A DNA stretch of 64,000 bases from Brevibacillus fulvus (lineage in GTDB: Bacteria; Bacillota; Bacilli; Brevibacillales; Brevibacillaceae). Under the pieces are notes generated by a model. The model saw nothing but the letters and a program-made list of their open reading frames with translations. It did no database searches and had not been told where the DNA came from. Below are positions 56,396-63,444 of the stretch, piece after piece. A program made the position numbers and the translations under genes. Within the stretch, counting starts at the first letter, position 1, and every line of letters starts with the position of its first letter. Location of the stretch: positions 374,501 through 438,500 of the forward strand of contig NZ_JAFBEB010000001.1 in assembly GCF_016908525.1 (NCBI RefSeq), given 5' to 3'.

Positions 56396-57979
56396 ATGAA
56401 GCGGATCGCAATAGTTGGGAGCAGTGGGGGCAATCTATATAACCTGGGTGGGAAAGAACCGGAGAAGTTGCTGGGTGAAATCCTGGTACAATCCAGTTCG
56501 GTAAATCTCGAAGTGGCTGGCGTCCAGTTCGTTGCCGCTCACGGAACGATGGATATGGTGCGTGGCGATACCCAGGCCACTGTATATAGCTGGGATGCAG
56601 ACGCCAAGCAGCCCGCCGCTGTTTTTCAAGGGAGTCTGGAAGAATGTAACGAATACGCAAGACAACTGGATGAAGCGATCGCGCAACAAATAACCAACGG
56701 AACGATTGACGCTCTCATCATCATGAGTTCCGATCCGGACGGAGCCAATCGCTCGGTGATCAAGGCGGCGGTAGAACGGCAGATCCCGATCGTCGGTACG
56801 GGCGGTACTTCAATGGCAACGGTCAGTTCCAAAGGCGCAAAAGTGATTTTAAGTTCTGGCACGACCGGAACGACCAACCGGACGCGGGCGATCAGCTTTG
56901 TAACTGCCTTGTGCAAACAGTGGAAGATCAAATACTTGCCGGTGATCGGCAATGCCAAAGAGAGAGGAAAGGTAACGGCCGGTTCCTGGCGAAGAATCAA
57001 CATCCGCGGTATCATGATGGCTTCACTGCCCGGCTTTATTGCGCTCGCGCTTGTTTTGGCGATCAGCAAAATTCCCGGTCTATCGGGTTTAAGTCCGGTG
57101 TTTGACCTTTTGATCGGAGCGCTGCCGGTGGTCATCGCCGCTGTTGCTGCCAAACAAGTATCCGATATGGAAGAGGTTTCGATTGTGGCCGGTGTATTGG
57201 CCGGAATTCTTTCCCAACAGGGCGGGATTATCGGCGGGATGATCGGCGGGATTGGCGCCGGTTTGCTGGTCAACTTTTTATTCCGCAAATGTATTGAATG
57301 GCGTTTTCCAACGACTACCGTCAATATTATTGCCGGCGGGGTATCCGGACTCGTTTCCGGTTTGATCGTCTATTATTTGCTGGCGCCTGTCGCCTTGTGG
57401 GCTGGCGATCATGTCAAAATGCTGATCGAAACTTGTGTGGCGTTTAGTCCGGTATTGGCCGGCTTGATTGCCGGCTTGCTGATTTGGCCGGCGATCATCG
57501 GCGGGGTTTATCATGCGGCGATCTTGCCGATCGTCTTGTTGGAAATGGAGAAGACCGGAAACAGTTTTCTCGGTGCGGTCGATATGGTCGGCTTGGTGAT
57601 GGTCTCGGCCGGAATTACTTTGGCCAACATCGTTTCGCCTCGCGAAAAGAGCGAAGCGACGGTGGCAGCGCCCGGTTTTTTGGTCAACATGGGCTTCGGG
57701 ACGTTTGTTGAGGCCGCTTATCCATTTATGTTTTCCAATAAAGTGGTCTTTGGCGGTGCAATCCTCTCCGCTGGAGTAGCCGGAATGCTGGTAGGGATTT
57801 TCAACGTCAGAGGAACGGCCTATGTCCCATCGATCATGGCACCGCTGTTGTCCAACAATTTGCTCGGCTTCGCCATATCCATGGCCAGCGGTTTGGTTTG
57901 TTCCTTTGTCATTACACTTTTCGCCAACAAATGGGCCAAGAGAGCAAGCCAATCGGCCAAGCAACAAGCAGCAGGCTGA
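56396..57979 (+). CDS. PTS EIIC-like membrane protein with a non-EIIB N-terminal domain
   Basis: A 527-residue protein of unusual build. Residues about 195-515 carry eight or more hydrophobic segments that align by eye with fructose-family EIIC: GGIIGGMIGGIGAGLL, the re-entrant SPVLAGLIAGLLIWPAIIGG, and NMGFGTFVEAAYPFMFSN in the place of the usual ITEGAIPF loop. Residues 1-190 look like a soluble Rossmann-type domain (KRIAIVGSSGGNLYNLGG, DALIIMSSDPDGANRS, VGTGGTSMATVSSKG), and lack the CPTGIAHT phosphorylation site of EIIB-Fru; the two cysteines there are not in that setting. No EIIA, EIIB or HPr is nearby. It may be a transporter or sensor; function not assigned. Its own terminator separates it from the dehydrogenase gene. 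Confidence 0.7.
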   Translation: MKRIAIVGSSGGNLYNLGGKEPEKLLGEILVQSSSVNLEVAGVQFVAAHGTMDMVRGDTQATVYSWDADAKQPAAVFQGSLEECNEYARQLDEAIAQQITNGTIDALIIMSSDPDGANRSVIKAAVERQIPIVGTGGTSMATVSSKGAKVILSSGTTGTTNRTRAISFVTALCKQWKIKYLPVIGNAKERGKVTAGSWRRINIRGIMMASLPGFIALALVLAISKIPGLSGLSPVFDLLIGALPVVIAAVAAKQVSDMEEVSIVAGVLAGILSQQGGIIGGMIGGIGAGLLVNFLFRKCIEWRFPTTTVNIIAGGVSGLVSGLIVYYLLAPVALWAGDHVKMLIETCVAFSPVLAGLIAGLLIWPAIIGGVYHAAILPIVLLEMEKTGNSFLGAVDMVGLVMVSAGITLANIVSPREKSEATVAAPGFLVNMGFGTFVEAAYPFMFSNKVVFGGAILSAGVAGMLVGIFNVRGTAYVPSIMAPLLSNNLLGFAISMASGLVCSFVITLFANKWAKRASQSAKQQAAG

Positions 57980-58000
57980 CCAGCTGGCGAACAATCACGG

Positions 58001-58044
58001 ACAAGCAACGGCATTCTCTTGGGAGAAGCTGTTGCTTGTTTTTG
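58001..58044 (+). terminator. Terminator of the EIIC-like gene
   Basis: ACAAGCAAC (58001-58009) pairs with GTTGCTTGT (58031-58039), inner TTCTC/GAGAA, then TTTT. Confidence 0.9.
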
Positions 58045-58155
58045 CTTCATTCACCAGTGTTTTTCCTTCCTTGACTTGCGTCCGATAAAATTTTCCCGTA
58101 AGATCGACTAGACTGACATTTCAGATTAGCAGAACGGTTTGAGGAGGCAAGCAAG

Positions 58156-59217
58156 ATGAAAAAATTGGAAATCGCAGTCGTGCCAGGTGACGGTATCGGG
58201 AAAGAAGTCGTTCCGGCCGCCTTGAAAGTGCTGGACACCCTGGCGGAAGTGCATGGCGGACTTCAATTTTCGTTTACGGAGTTTCCGTGGAATTGTGAAT
58301 ACTATTTGCAGCATGGAGCAATGATGCCCGCTGACGGATTGCAGACGTTGGCCAATTTTCAGGCTGTTTTTCTCGGGGCGGTCGGAAATCCGCAGCTGGT
58401 GCCTGACCATATCTCGCTTTGGGGCTTGTTGATCAAAATCAGGCGGGAATTCGACCTGGTTATTAATCTGCGGCCGGCGAAAGTATTTGCGGGCATTACT
58501 TCGCCGCTGGCCAATCCCCGCGACTTTGACTTGATTGTTGTACGGGAGAACAGTGAAGGCGAATACAGCGAGGTGGGCGGCAGAATTTTCCGCGGCGAAG
58601 ATGAATTGGCGATCCAGAATGCGATCTTTACCCGAAAAGGCTCGGAACGGGCGATGCGCTATGCGTTTGAATTGGCCAAAGGCCGCAAGAAGCATGTGAC
58701 CAGCGCGACGAAATCCAACGGGATCTTCCATTCGATGCCGTTCTGGGACGAAGTGTTTCAGGATGTTCAAGCCGACTATCCCGATATCGCGGCCCGGTCG
58801 ATCCATATCGATGCTTTGACCGCCTTCTTTGTAACGCAACCGCAAATATTTGATGTGATCGTGGCCAGCAACCTGTTTGGCGATATTTTGACGGATTTGG
58901 GTGCGGCGATTATGGGAAGCATCGGGGTAGCGCCGTCGGCCAATATCAACTTGAACGGAAAATATCCGTCGATGTTTGAACCCGTTCACGGTTCGGCCCC
59001 CGATATTGCCGGCAAAGGGATCGCGAACCCGATCGGGCAAATCTGGACAGCGAAAATGATGCTGGATCATTTTGGCGAAAATGAACTGGCGGAGGAATTG
59101 CTGCGGATCATCGAAGAAGTCACCCAAGCCGGGATTAAAACGGGAGACATCGGCGGGAAAGCGACGACCGGCGAAGTCACTGCGGAAATTTGCCAGCGGA
59201 TTACACAATTGTCGTAA
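58156..59217 (+). CDS. Tartrate / D-malate dehydrogenase (isopropylmalate dehydrogenase family)
   Basis: A 353-residue NAD-dependent beta-decarboxylating dehydrogenase. Family motifs include VVPGDGIGKEV, the substrate arginines in INLRPAKVF and VVRENSEGEYSEVGG, the lysine of TSATKSNG, and metal aspartates in IHIDALTAFFV and NLFGDILTDLGA. The VENSEGEY... variant and the DHISLWGLLIKIRREF segment fit the TtuC/YcsA/DmlA branch, which decarboxylates D-malate and acts on tartrate, rather than LeuB. GAGGAGGC precedes ATG 58156. It lies between two terminators or promoters, so is transcribed alone. Confidence 0.9.
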   Translation: MKKLEIAVVPGDGIGKEVVPAALKVLDTLAEVHGGLQFSFTEFPWNCEYYLQHGAMMPADGLQTLANFQAVFLGAVGNPQLVPDHISLWGLLIKIRREFDLVINLRPAKVFAGITSPLANPRDFDLIVVRENSEGEYSEVGGRIFRGEDELAIQNAIFTRKGSERAMRYAFELAKGRKKHVTSATKSNGIFHSMPFWDEVFQDVQADYPDIAARSIHIDALTAFFVTQPQIFDVIVASNLFGDILTDLGAAIMGSIGVAPSANINLNGKYPSMFEPVHGSAPDIAGKGIANPIGQIWTAKMMLDHFGENELAEELLRIIEEVTQAGIKTGDIGGKATTGEVTAEICQRITQLS

Positions 59218-59255
59218 AGCAAGGCGCAACTTGAAAAAATAGACGAAAAAAAGAA

Positions 59256-59284
59256 TTGACAAGATTCTTGGTTCCCATTATATT
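59256..59284 (+). promoter_or_regulatory. Sigma-A promoter of the S-box sugar-type ABC operon
   Basis: TTGACA (59256-59261), 17 bases, TATATT (59279-59284); the aptamer begins about 23 bases after the expected start point. Confidence 0.88.
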
Positions 59285-59313
59285 CTGTATATAACAAACA
59301 TAACATCGGTAAA

Positions 59314-59486
59314 CTCTTATCCAGAGAAGGCTGAGGGACTGGCCCTATGAAGCCCGGCAACCTAACGCTAGCGGTCAAGCTGCTAGAGTCAAGGTGCTAA
59401 CTCCAACAGGTAACAACCGTTACCTGACAGATGAGAGGCACGAATCTGTGGGATTTAAGCCTCTTTCATCTGAAAGAGGCTTTTTT
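59314..59486 (+). ncRNA. SAM-I (S-box) riboswitch with terminator, controlling a ribose-type ABC transporter
   Basis: Aptamer 59314-59437: P1 CTCTTATC/GATGAGAG, core CAGAGAAGGCTGAGGGACTG, GAAGCCCGGCAACC, AAGGTGCTAACTCC. Terminator AAGCCTCTTTC (59457-59467) with GAAAGAGGCTT (59472-59482) and six T residues. The antiterminator is plain: GATGAGAGGC (59430-59439) can pair with GCCTCTTTCATC (59459-59470) with a two-base bulge. High S-adenosylmethionine would shut off the transporter genes. Confidence 0.96.
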
Positions 59487-59510
59487 AGTGCAAAGTCTGA
59501 ACCGTACAAG

Positions 59511-59636
59511 CAAAGGATCACACGTTTGACCTATCGGCAGAGGAGTCGGAAAGTTCAATCTTCTGTCAGCCGTGTACTTCTTTGCCCTCTCCGGAAAGGC
59601 ACCTGAGGATGTTTACAGTTTAAAAAGGGGGTAAAC
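59511..59636 (+). other. Structured leader between the S-box terminator and the binding-protein gene
   Basis: The 155 bases after the S-box terminator hold nested pairings and no gene: CAAAG (59511-59515) with CTTTG (59580-59584), ACACG (59520-59524) with CGTGT (59571-59575), and CAGAGGA (59538-59544) with TCTTCTG (59559-59565). A last small hairpin, GTTTAC (59611-59616) with GTAAAC (59631-59636), displays the ribosome site AAAAAGGGGG in its loop. No known riboswitch class recognised. Confidence 0.45.
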
Positions 59637-59640
59637 CTAT

Positions 59641-60660
59641 ATGAAAAAGAGGATTAGTCTGGTTTTTTCAATCATCGCGGCCTTGTCGCTGACTTTAACC
59701 GCTTGCGGAGGCGGGGCTAGCCCGGCTGCGGGCAATGGCGGAACGGCCGGTCAAGAAAGTGCGAAAAAAATCGCCCTGATTATCCGGCAAAATTTGGGGA
59801 CGTTTTCCGCTCAGTACATAGCCGGGGTAAAATCGGAAGTGGAAAAGAACGGCGGACAGTTAACTGTCTTCAATGCGGACGGGGATTTGGCCAAAATGGC
59901 TTCCAACCTGGACGCGGCGGTCAATCAGCATTTTGATGGCATCCTGATTGATCACGGCACGGCGGAAGCGTTGCAGCAAGGAGCGCAAAAAGCGGTTGAC
60001 CGTAAAATTCCGCTCGTGTTGTTTGACACCGACATTAAGATCCCCGGAGTGCCGATTGTCGAACAGGACGATGAAAAATTGGCGGAATTAACTTTGGAAA
60101 AATTGGCCGCTGATACCGGTGGAAAGGGAAACATCGTGAAAATTTGGGTAGCGGGTTTCCCGCCCATGGAAAAACGGCAAATCACCTACGCAGCATTCCA
60201 GCAAAAATATCCTGACTTGAAGGAAGTTGCCGCTTTTGGCTCCGCTACGACGAATACGGCTTTGGATACCCAATCGCAAATGGAAGCGATCTTGAAAAAA
60301 TATCCGAACAAAGGGGATATCACCGCAGTCTGGGCATCGTGGGATGAATTTGCCAAAGGGGCAACGCGCGCGATTTTGCAAGCCGGTCGCACCGAGATCA
60401 AAGTGTACGGAATCGATATGAGCGACGAGGATTTGCAATTGATGCAAGAAGAAAACTCGCCATGGGTGGCGACCGCAGCGGTTGATCCAAGCAATATCGG
60501 ACGGTTGCAGGCAGAGACCGTGTTCAAGAAAATCAAGGGAGAGCAGATTCCCGACAGTGTGAAATTGAACCCGGTGTTGGTGGAAGCCAAAGATTTGCCA
60601 AAAGATAAAAAAGTGACGATGGGAGACCTTTCTCAATACGTGAAGGAGTGGGGCAAGTAA
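59641..60660 (+). CDS. Sugar-type ABC transporter substrate-binding lipoprotein (S-box regulated)
   Basis: A 339-residue binding protein of the ribose/galactose (PBP class I, type 4) family with lipobox LTLTACGG (cysteine near 22). Sugar-family landmarks are NADGDLAKMASNLDAAVNQHFDG (DGDLAKMASNLDAAV portion), IDHGTAEALQQGAQKA and YGIDMSDEDL. It is only distantly like RbsB at 18346-19317. With the S-box ahead of it, a likely ligand is a sulfur-containing ribose derivative such as 5-methylthioribose; this is inference from regulation. A hairpin separates it from the ATPase gene. Confidence 0.9.
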   Translation: MKKRISLVFSIIAALSLTLTACGGGASPAAGNGGTAGQESAKKIALIIRQNLGTFSAQYIAGVKSEVEKNGGQLTVFNADGDLAKMASNLDAAVNQHFDGILIDHGTAEALQQGAQKAVDRKIPLVLFDTDIKIPGVPIVEQDDEKLAELTLEKLAADTGGKGNIVKIWVAGFPPMEKRQITYAAFQQKYPDLKEVAAFGSATTNTALDTQSQMEAILKKYPNKGDITAVWASWDEFAKGATRAILQAGRTEIKVYGIDMSDEDLQLMQEENSPWVATAAVDPSNIGRLQAETVFKKIKGEQIPDSVKLNPVLVEAKDLPKDKKVTMGDLSQYVKEWGK

Positions 60661-60683
60661 CCAAAATAACGACTTTTTCGCTC

Positions 60684-60708
60684 ATTCCCGTTGCAACTCA
60701 ACGGGAAT
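60684..60708 (+). other. Intercistronic hairpin between binding-protein and ATPase genes
   Basis: ATTCCCGTT (60684-60692) pairs perfectly with AACGGGAAT (60700-60708). A T-poor tail suggests partial termination or protection of the upstream message, so that binding protein is made in excess over the membrane parts. Confidence 0.7.
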
Positions 60709-60734
60709 CTTATTTATAAAGGGGGTGTCATGCG

Positions 60735-62225
60735 GTGTCCACTCTGCAGATGAAAGGAATTTGCAAAAGCTTTTCCGGCGTGCCCGCCTTGCAAGGGGTT
60801 AACTTTGAACTGAAAGCGGGCGAAGTCCACGCCTTGCTCGGGGCAAATGGCGCGGGGAAAAGCACGTTGATGAAAATTCTCACCGGCGCTTACACGGCGG
60901 ATGAGGGGGAAATTTGGATCGATGAGCAGCCGGTTGTGATCCGTACGCCGCAAGATGCCAAAAAGTTGGGAATTCAGTGCGTTTACCAGGAAGTCGACAC
61001 CGCCCTGATTCCTTACCTGAGTGTGGCCGAAAATATTTTGCTCGATCGGCAGGTGCAAACCCGGGCGAAAAGTTTGGTCAATTGGCCTCGCTTGTATGCG
61101 GAATCTTCCGAGATTTTGCAACGGTTCGGTTTTTCCATTCCGGTAAAAAAACAGGTCGATGAATGCACGCTGTCCGAAAAACAGTTGATTCTTATCGCCC
61201 GCGCAGCGGTGCAAAACGCCAAATTCATCATTTTCGACGAACCGACCGCACCGCTCAGCACACGGGAAACCGAGCGATTGTTTCAGATCATTGCGCAGTT
61301 AAAACAGGCAGGCGTTGGCATCATTTACATTTCTCACCGCCTGCCGGAAATCTTCGCGCTGTGCGACCGGATAACGATCATGCGTGACGGGCAAAAAATC
61401 GTGACAACGACAACGGCCAGCACGACGATCGATGAGGTGATCTCGCATATGCTGGGCAAAACGTTTGCGGAAGAATTTCCGAAAGTGGCCGTTCCGCTGG
61501 GTGAGCCTGTGCTGGAAGTAACCCAGGCAAAAAGCGGAAAAGTGCGCGGCGTCGACTTGTCCGTACGCCAGGGAGAAATAGTCGCGATCGTGGGCCTGGT
61601 CGGTGCGGGCAAAACGGAGTTGGCGAGGCTGCTCTTTGGAGCAGATCGGTTGGAAGCGGGTGAAATTCGGCTGGCCGGGCAAAACGTCCGTCTGCGAACG
61701 CCAAAAGATGCGGTAGATGCCGGAATCGTGTTGGTGCCGGAGGAACGCCGCAAAGAAGGCATCTTTGTTGAAGAGTCGGTTAAAAACAATCTGTCGGTCT
61801 CCGCCCTGGCTGCCTTGTCAGCACTTGGCTTCATCCGCCGTGGCTTGGAAGCGGCGCAAGCGCAGACGCTCGTGCAAAAGCTCGGTGTCAAAACGGCGAA
61901 TCTGGGGCAACTGGTCGGGCATCTAAGCGGCGGAAACCAGCAAAAAGTCGCGATTGGCAAATGGCTGCCGACACAAGCCCGCCTATTTATGTTTGACGAA
62001 CCGACGAAAGGCGTCGACATCGGGGCAAAAAGCGATATTTACCGGTTGATCGGCAATTTGGCCCAGCAGCAAAAGGGAATTTTGTATTTTACCTGTGAGT
62101 TTCAGGAAGCGCTTGGCATCGCCGACCGCATTCTGGTGATGTATGAAGGAAGAATCGTCAAGGAATTGCTGCCGGAACAGGCAACACAAGAATTGCTGAT
62201 GTTTTATGCTAGCGGAGGTGAATAA
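60735..62225 (+). CDS. Sugar-type ABC transporter ATP-binding protein (S-box regulated)
   Basis: A 496-residue double-ATPase of the RbsA/MglA class. First half: Walker A GANGAGKST (about 35-43), Walker B IIFDEPTAPLS. Second half: GLVGAGKTE and signature LSGGNQQKVAIGKWL, Walker B MFDEPTKGVD. The signature in the first half is replaced by CTLSEKQ. GTG 60735 is used, with AAAGGGGGTG upstream. It is a paralogue of rbsA (15857-17365) and pairs with the permease that starts two bases after its stop. Confidence 0.94.
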   Translation: MSTLQMKGICKSFSGVPALQGVNFELKAGEVHALLGANGAGKSTLMKILTGAYTADEGEIWIDEQPVVIRTPQDAKKLGIQCVYQEVDTALIPYLSVAENILLDRQVQTRAKSLVNWPRLYAESSEILQRFGFSIPVKKQVDECTLSEKQLILIARAAVQNAKFIIFDEPTAPLSTRETERLFQIIAQLKQAGVGIIYISHRLPEIFALCDRITIMRDGQKIVTTTTASTTIDEVISHMLGKTFAEEFPKVAVPLGEPVLEVTQAKSGKVRGVDLSVRQGEIVAIVGLVGAGKTELARLLFGADRLEAGEIRLAGQNVRLRTPKDAVDAGIVLVPEERRKEGIFVEESVKNNLSVSALAALSALGFIRRGLEAAQAQTLVQKLGVKTANLGQLVGHLSGGNQQKVAIGKWLPTQARLFMFDEPTKGVDIGAKSDIYRLIGNLAQQQKGILYFTCEFQEALGIADRILVMYEGRIVKELLPEQATQELLMFYASGGE

Positions 62226-62226
62226 G

Positions 62227-63222
62227 GTGGAGACAACAAGAAGCGGCTTTTTGCAATTGGTTTACAAGTACGGCACAGTGGCGGTTGTGGTTCTGGTCAT
62301 TTTGCTGTTTAGCTTGCTGAATCCGTATTTTTTTACATATGACAATATTACCGATATTTTGCGGTCCATCTCGATTGTGACTTTTGTCGCGGTAGGGGTT
62401 ACCTTTTCTTTGATCGTCGGCGGGTTTGACTTGTCTGTTGGATCGATCGTCTCGTTGACGACAGTCATCTCAGCGTCGATGATGGTATGGTATCAACAAG
62501 GCGCTGCGGTGACCTTGCTCGTTCCGATCGCGGCCAGTTTGCTGATCGGCTTGATCAACGCCTTTCTGGCAGTAAAAATTCGCATTCCTGATTTGCTGGC
62601 GACATTATCGATGCTTTATATTGTCAATGGTATTCATACAACGTATTCCAAAGGTTATTCCATCTATCCCAATATGCCGATGGAAGACGGTTCGACGGCA
62701 CCGGGGGTGATCGAACCGTGGTTTCTTTGGCTGGGCCAAGGAGAAATTCTTTCTGTGCCTGTCCCGGTTCTTTTAACCTTTTTGCTGGTGTTGATCACTC
62801 ATATCTACCTGACCTACACGAAGCAGGGGAGAATGTTGTATATGACAGGGGGCAATCTGGAGGCCGCGCGCCTGTCCGGGATTCCCGTCGACCGGTATCG
62901 GACATTGGCGTATGTGCTGTCGGCTTTGTTCGCCGGATTGGGCGGAATTTTGCTGGCGGCGCGGGTAGGGACAGGGCAAGTCAACAGCGGCGGTTCGATG
63001 CTGATGGATGCCGTGGCCGCTTCGTTTGTCGGTTTCTCCGTTTTTGGCGCCGGAAAACCAAATGTGTTCGGCACGTTCATCGGAGCGATCCTGATCGGTG
63101 TGCTGCTGAACGGCATGACGATGCTGAATCTTCCGTACTATGCCTACGATATTATCAAGGGGATTGTGCTCGCTTTAGCGTTGGCGGTCACATACTATCA
63201 GCTGCGTGCAAGAAAAAAATAA
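62227..63222 (+). CDS. Sugar-type ABC transporter permease (S-box regulated)
   Basis: A 331-residue permease of the RbsC family with eight to ten helices and the conserved VGGFDLSVGSIVS loop (near 68) and AARLSGIPVDRYRT coupling segment. GTG 62227 is chosen since GGAGGTGA lies eight bases before it; ATG 62206 lies in the ATPase gene without a ribosome site. Third gene of the operon. Confidence 0.93.
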   Translation: METTRSGFLQLVYKYGTVAVVVLVILLFSLLNPYFFTYDNITDILRSISIVTFVAVGVTFSLIVGGFDLSVGSIVSLTTVISASMMVWYQQGAAVTLLVPIAASLLIGLINAFLAVKIRIPDLLATLSMLYIVNGIHTTYSKGYSIYPNMPMEDGSTAPGVIEPWFLWLGQGEILSVPVPVLLTFLLVLITHIYLTYTKQGRMLYMTGGNLEAARLSGIPVDRYRTLAYVLSALFAGLGGILLAARVGTGQVNSGGSMLMDAVAASFVGFSVFGAGKPNVFGTFIGAILIGVLLNGMTMLNLPYYAYDIIKGIVLALALAVTYYQLRARKK

Positions 63223-63263
63223 GCGGCACAGTGTGAATGCTTGACATGAATCGGTTATATGAG

Positions 63264-63399
63264 TAAAAGGCAGATACAAGTGGCTATTCCACTCGTCCAA
63301 ACCAGAAAAGTGCCGTAACAGCCGCTTGTAGCCAAGGAGCTGTGCTTTGGCACCAAGTTGGTTAGACAAAGGAACAATGCCGCTTGTCTCTGCCTTTTA
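63264..63399. repeat. Long imperfect inverted repeat with nested stems (structured RNA or MITE-like element)
   Basis: TAAAAGGCAGA (63264-63274) and ACAAGTGG (63276-63283) pair with TCTGCCTTTTA (63389-63399) and CCGCTTGT (63380-63387): a 20-base helix with one mismatch and one G-U pair. Inside, GTGCC/GGCAC and ACAGC/GCTGT nest, and AGTGG (63279-63283) can also pair locally with CCACT (63289-63293). A second CCGCTTGT lies at 63322-63329. The element sits between convergent genes and holds no gene. A T-rich tail on the plus strand could let it act as terminator. Confidence 0.6.
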
Positions 63400-63444
63400 T
63401 TTTCAAGCACCGCAACGCTTTATATGTTTGTATGTGAACACAGT

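Noticed and set aside
60735-63222. Assignment of the second transporter as a second ribose or galactose system
   Set aside because: The S-box leader argues for sulfur metabolism, and a dedicated ribose operon already exists at 13.4-19.3 kb.
63260-63319. 19-codon frame starting MSKRQIQVAIPLV inside the inverted repeat
   Set aside because: No ribosome site; the bases are better explained by base pairing.
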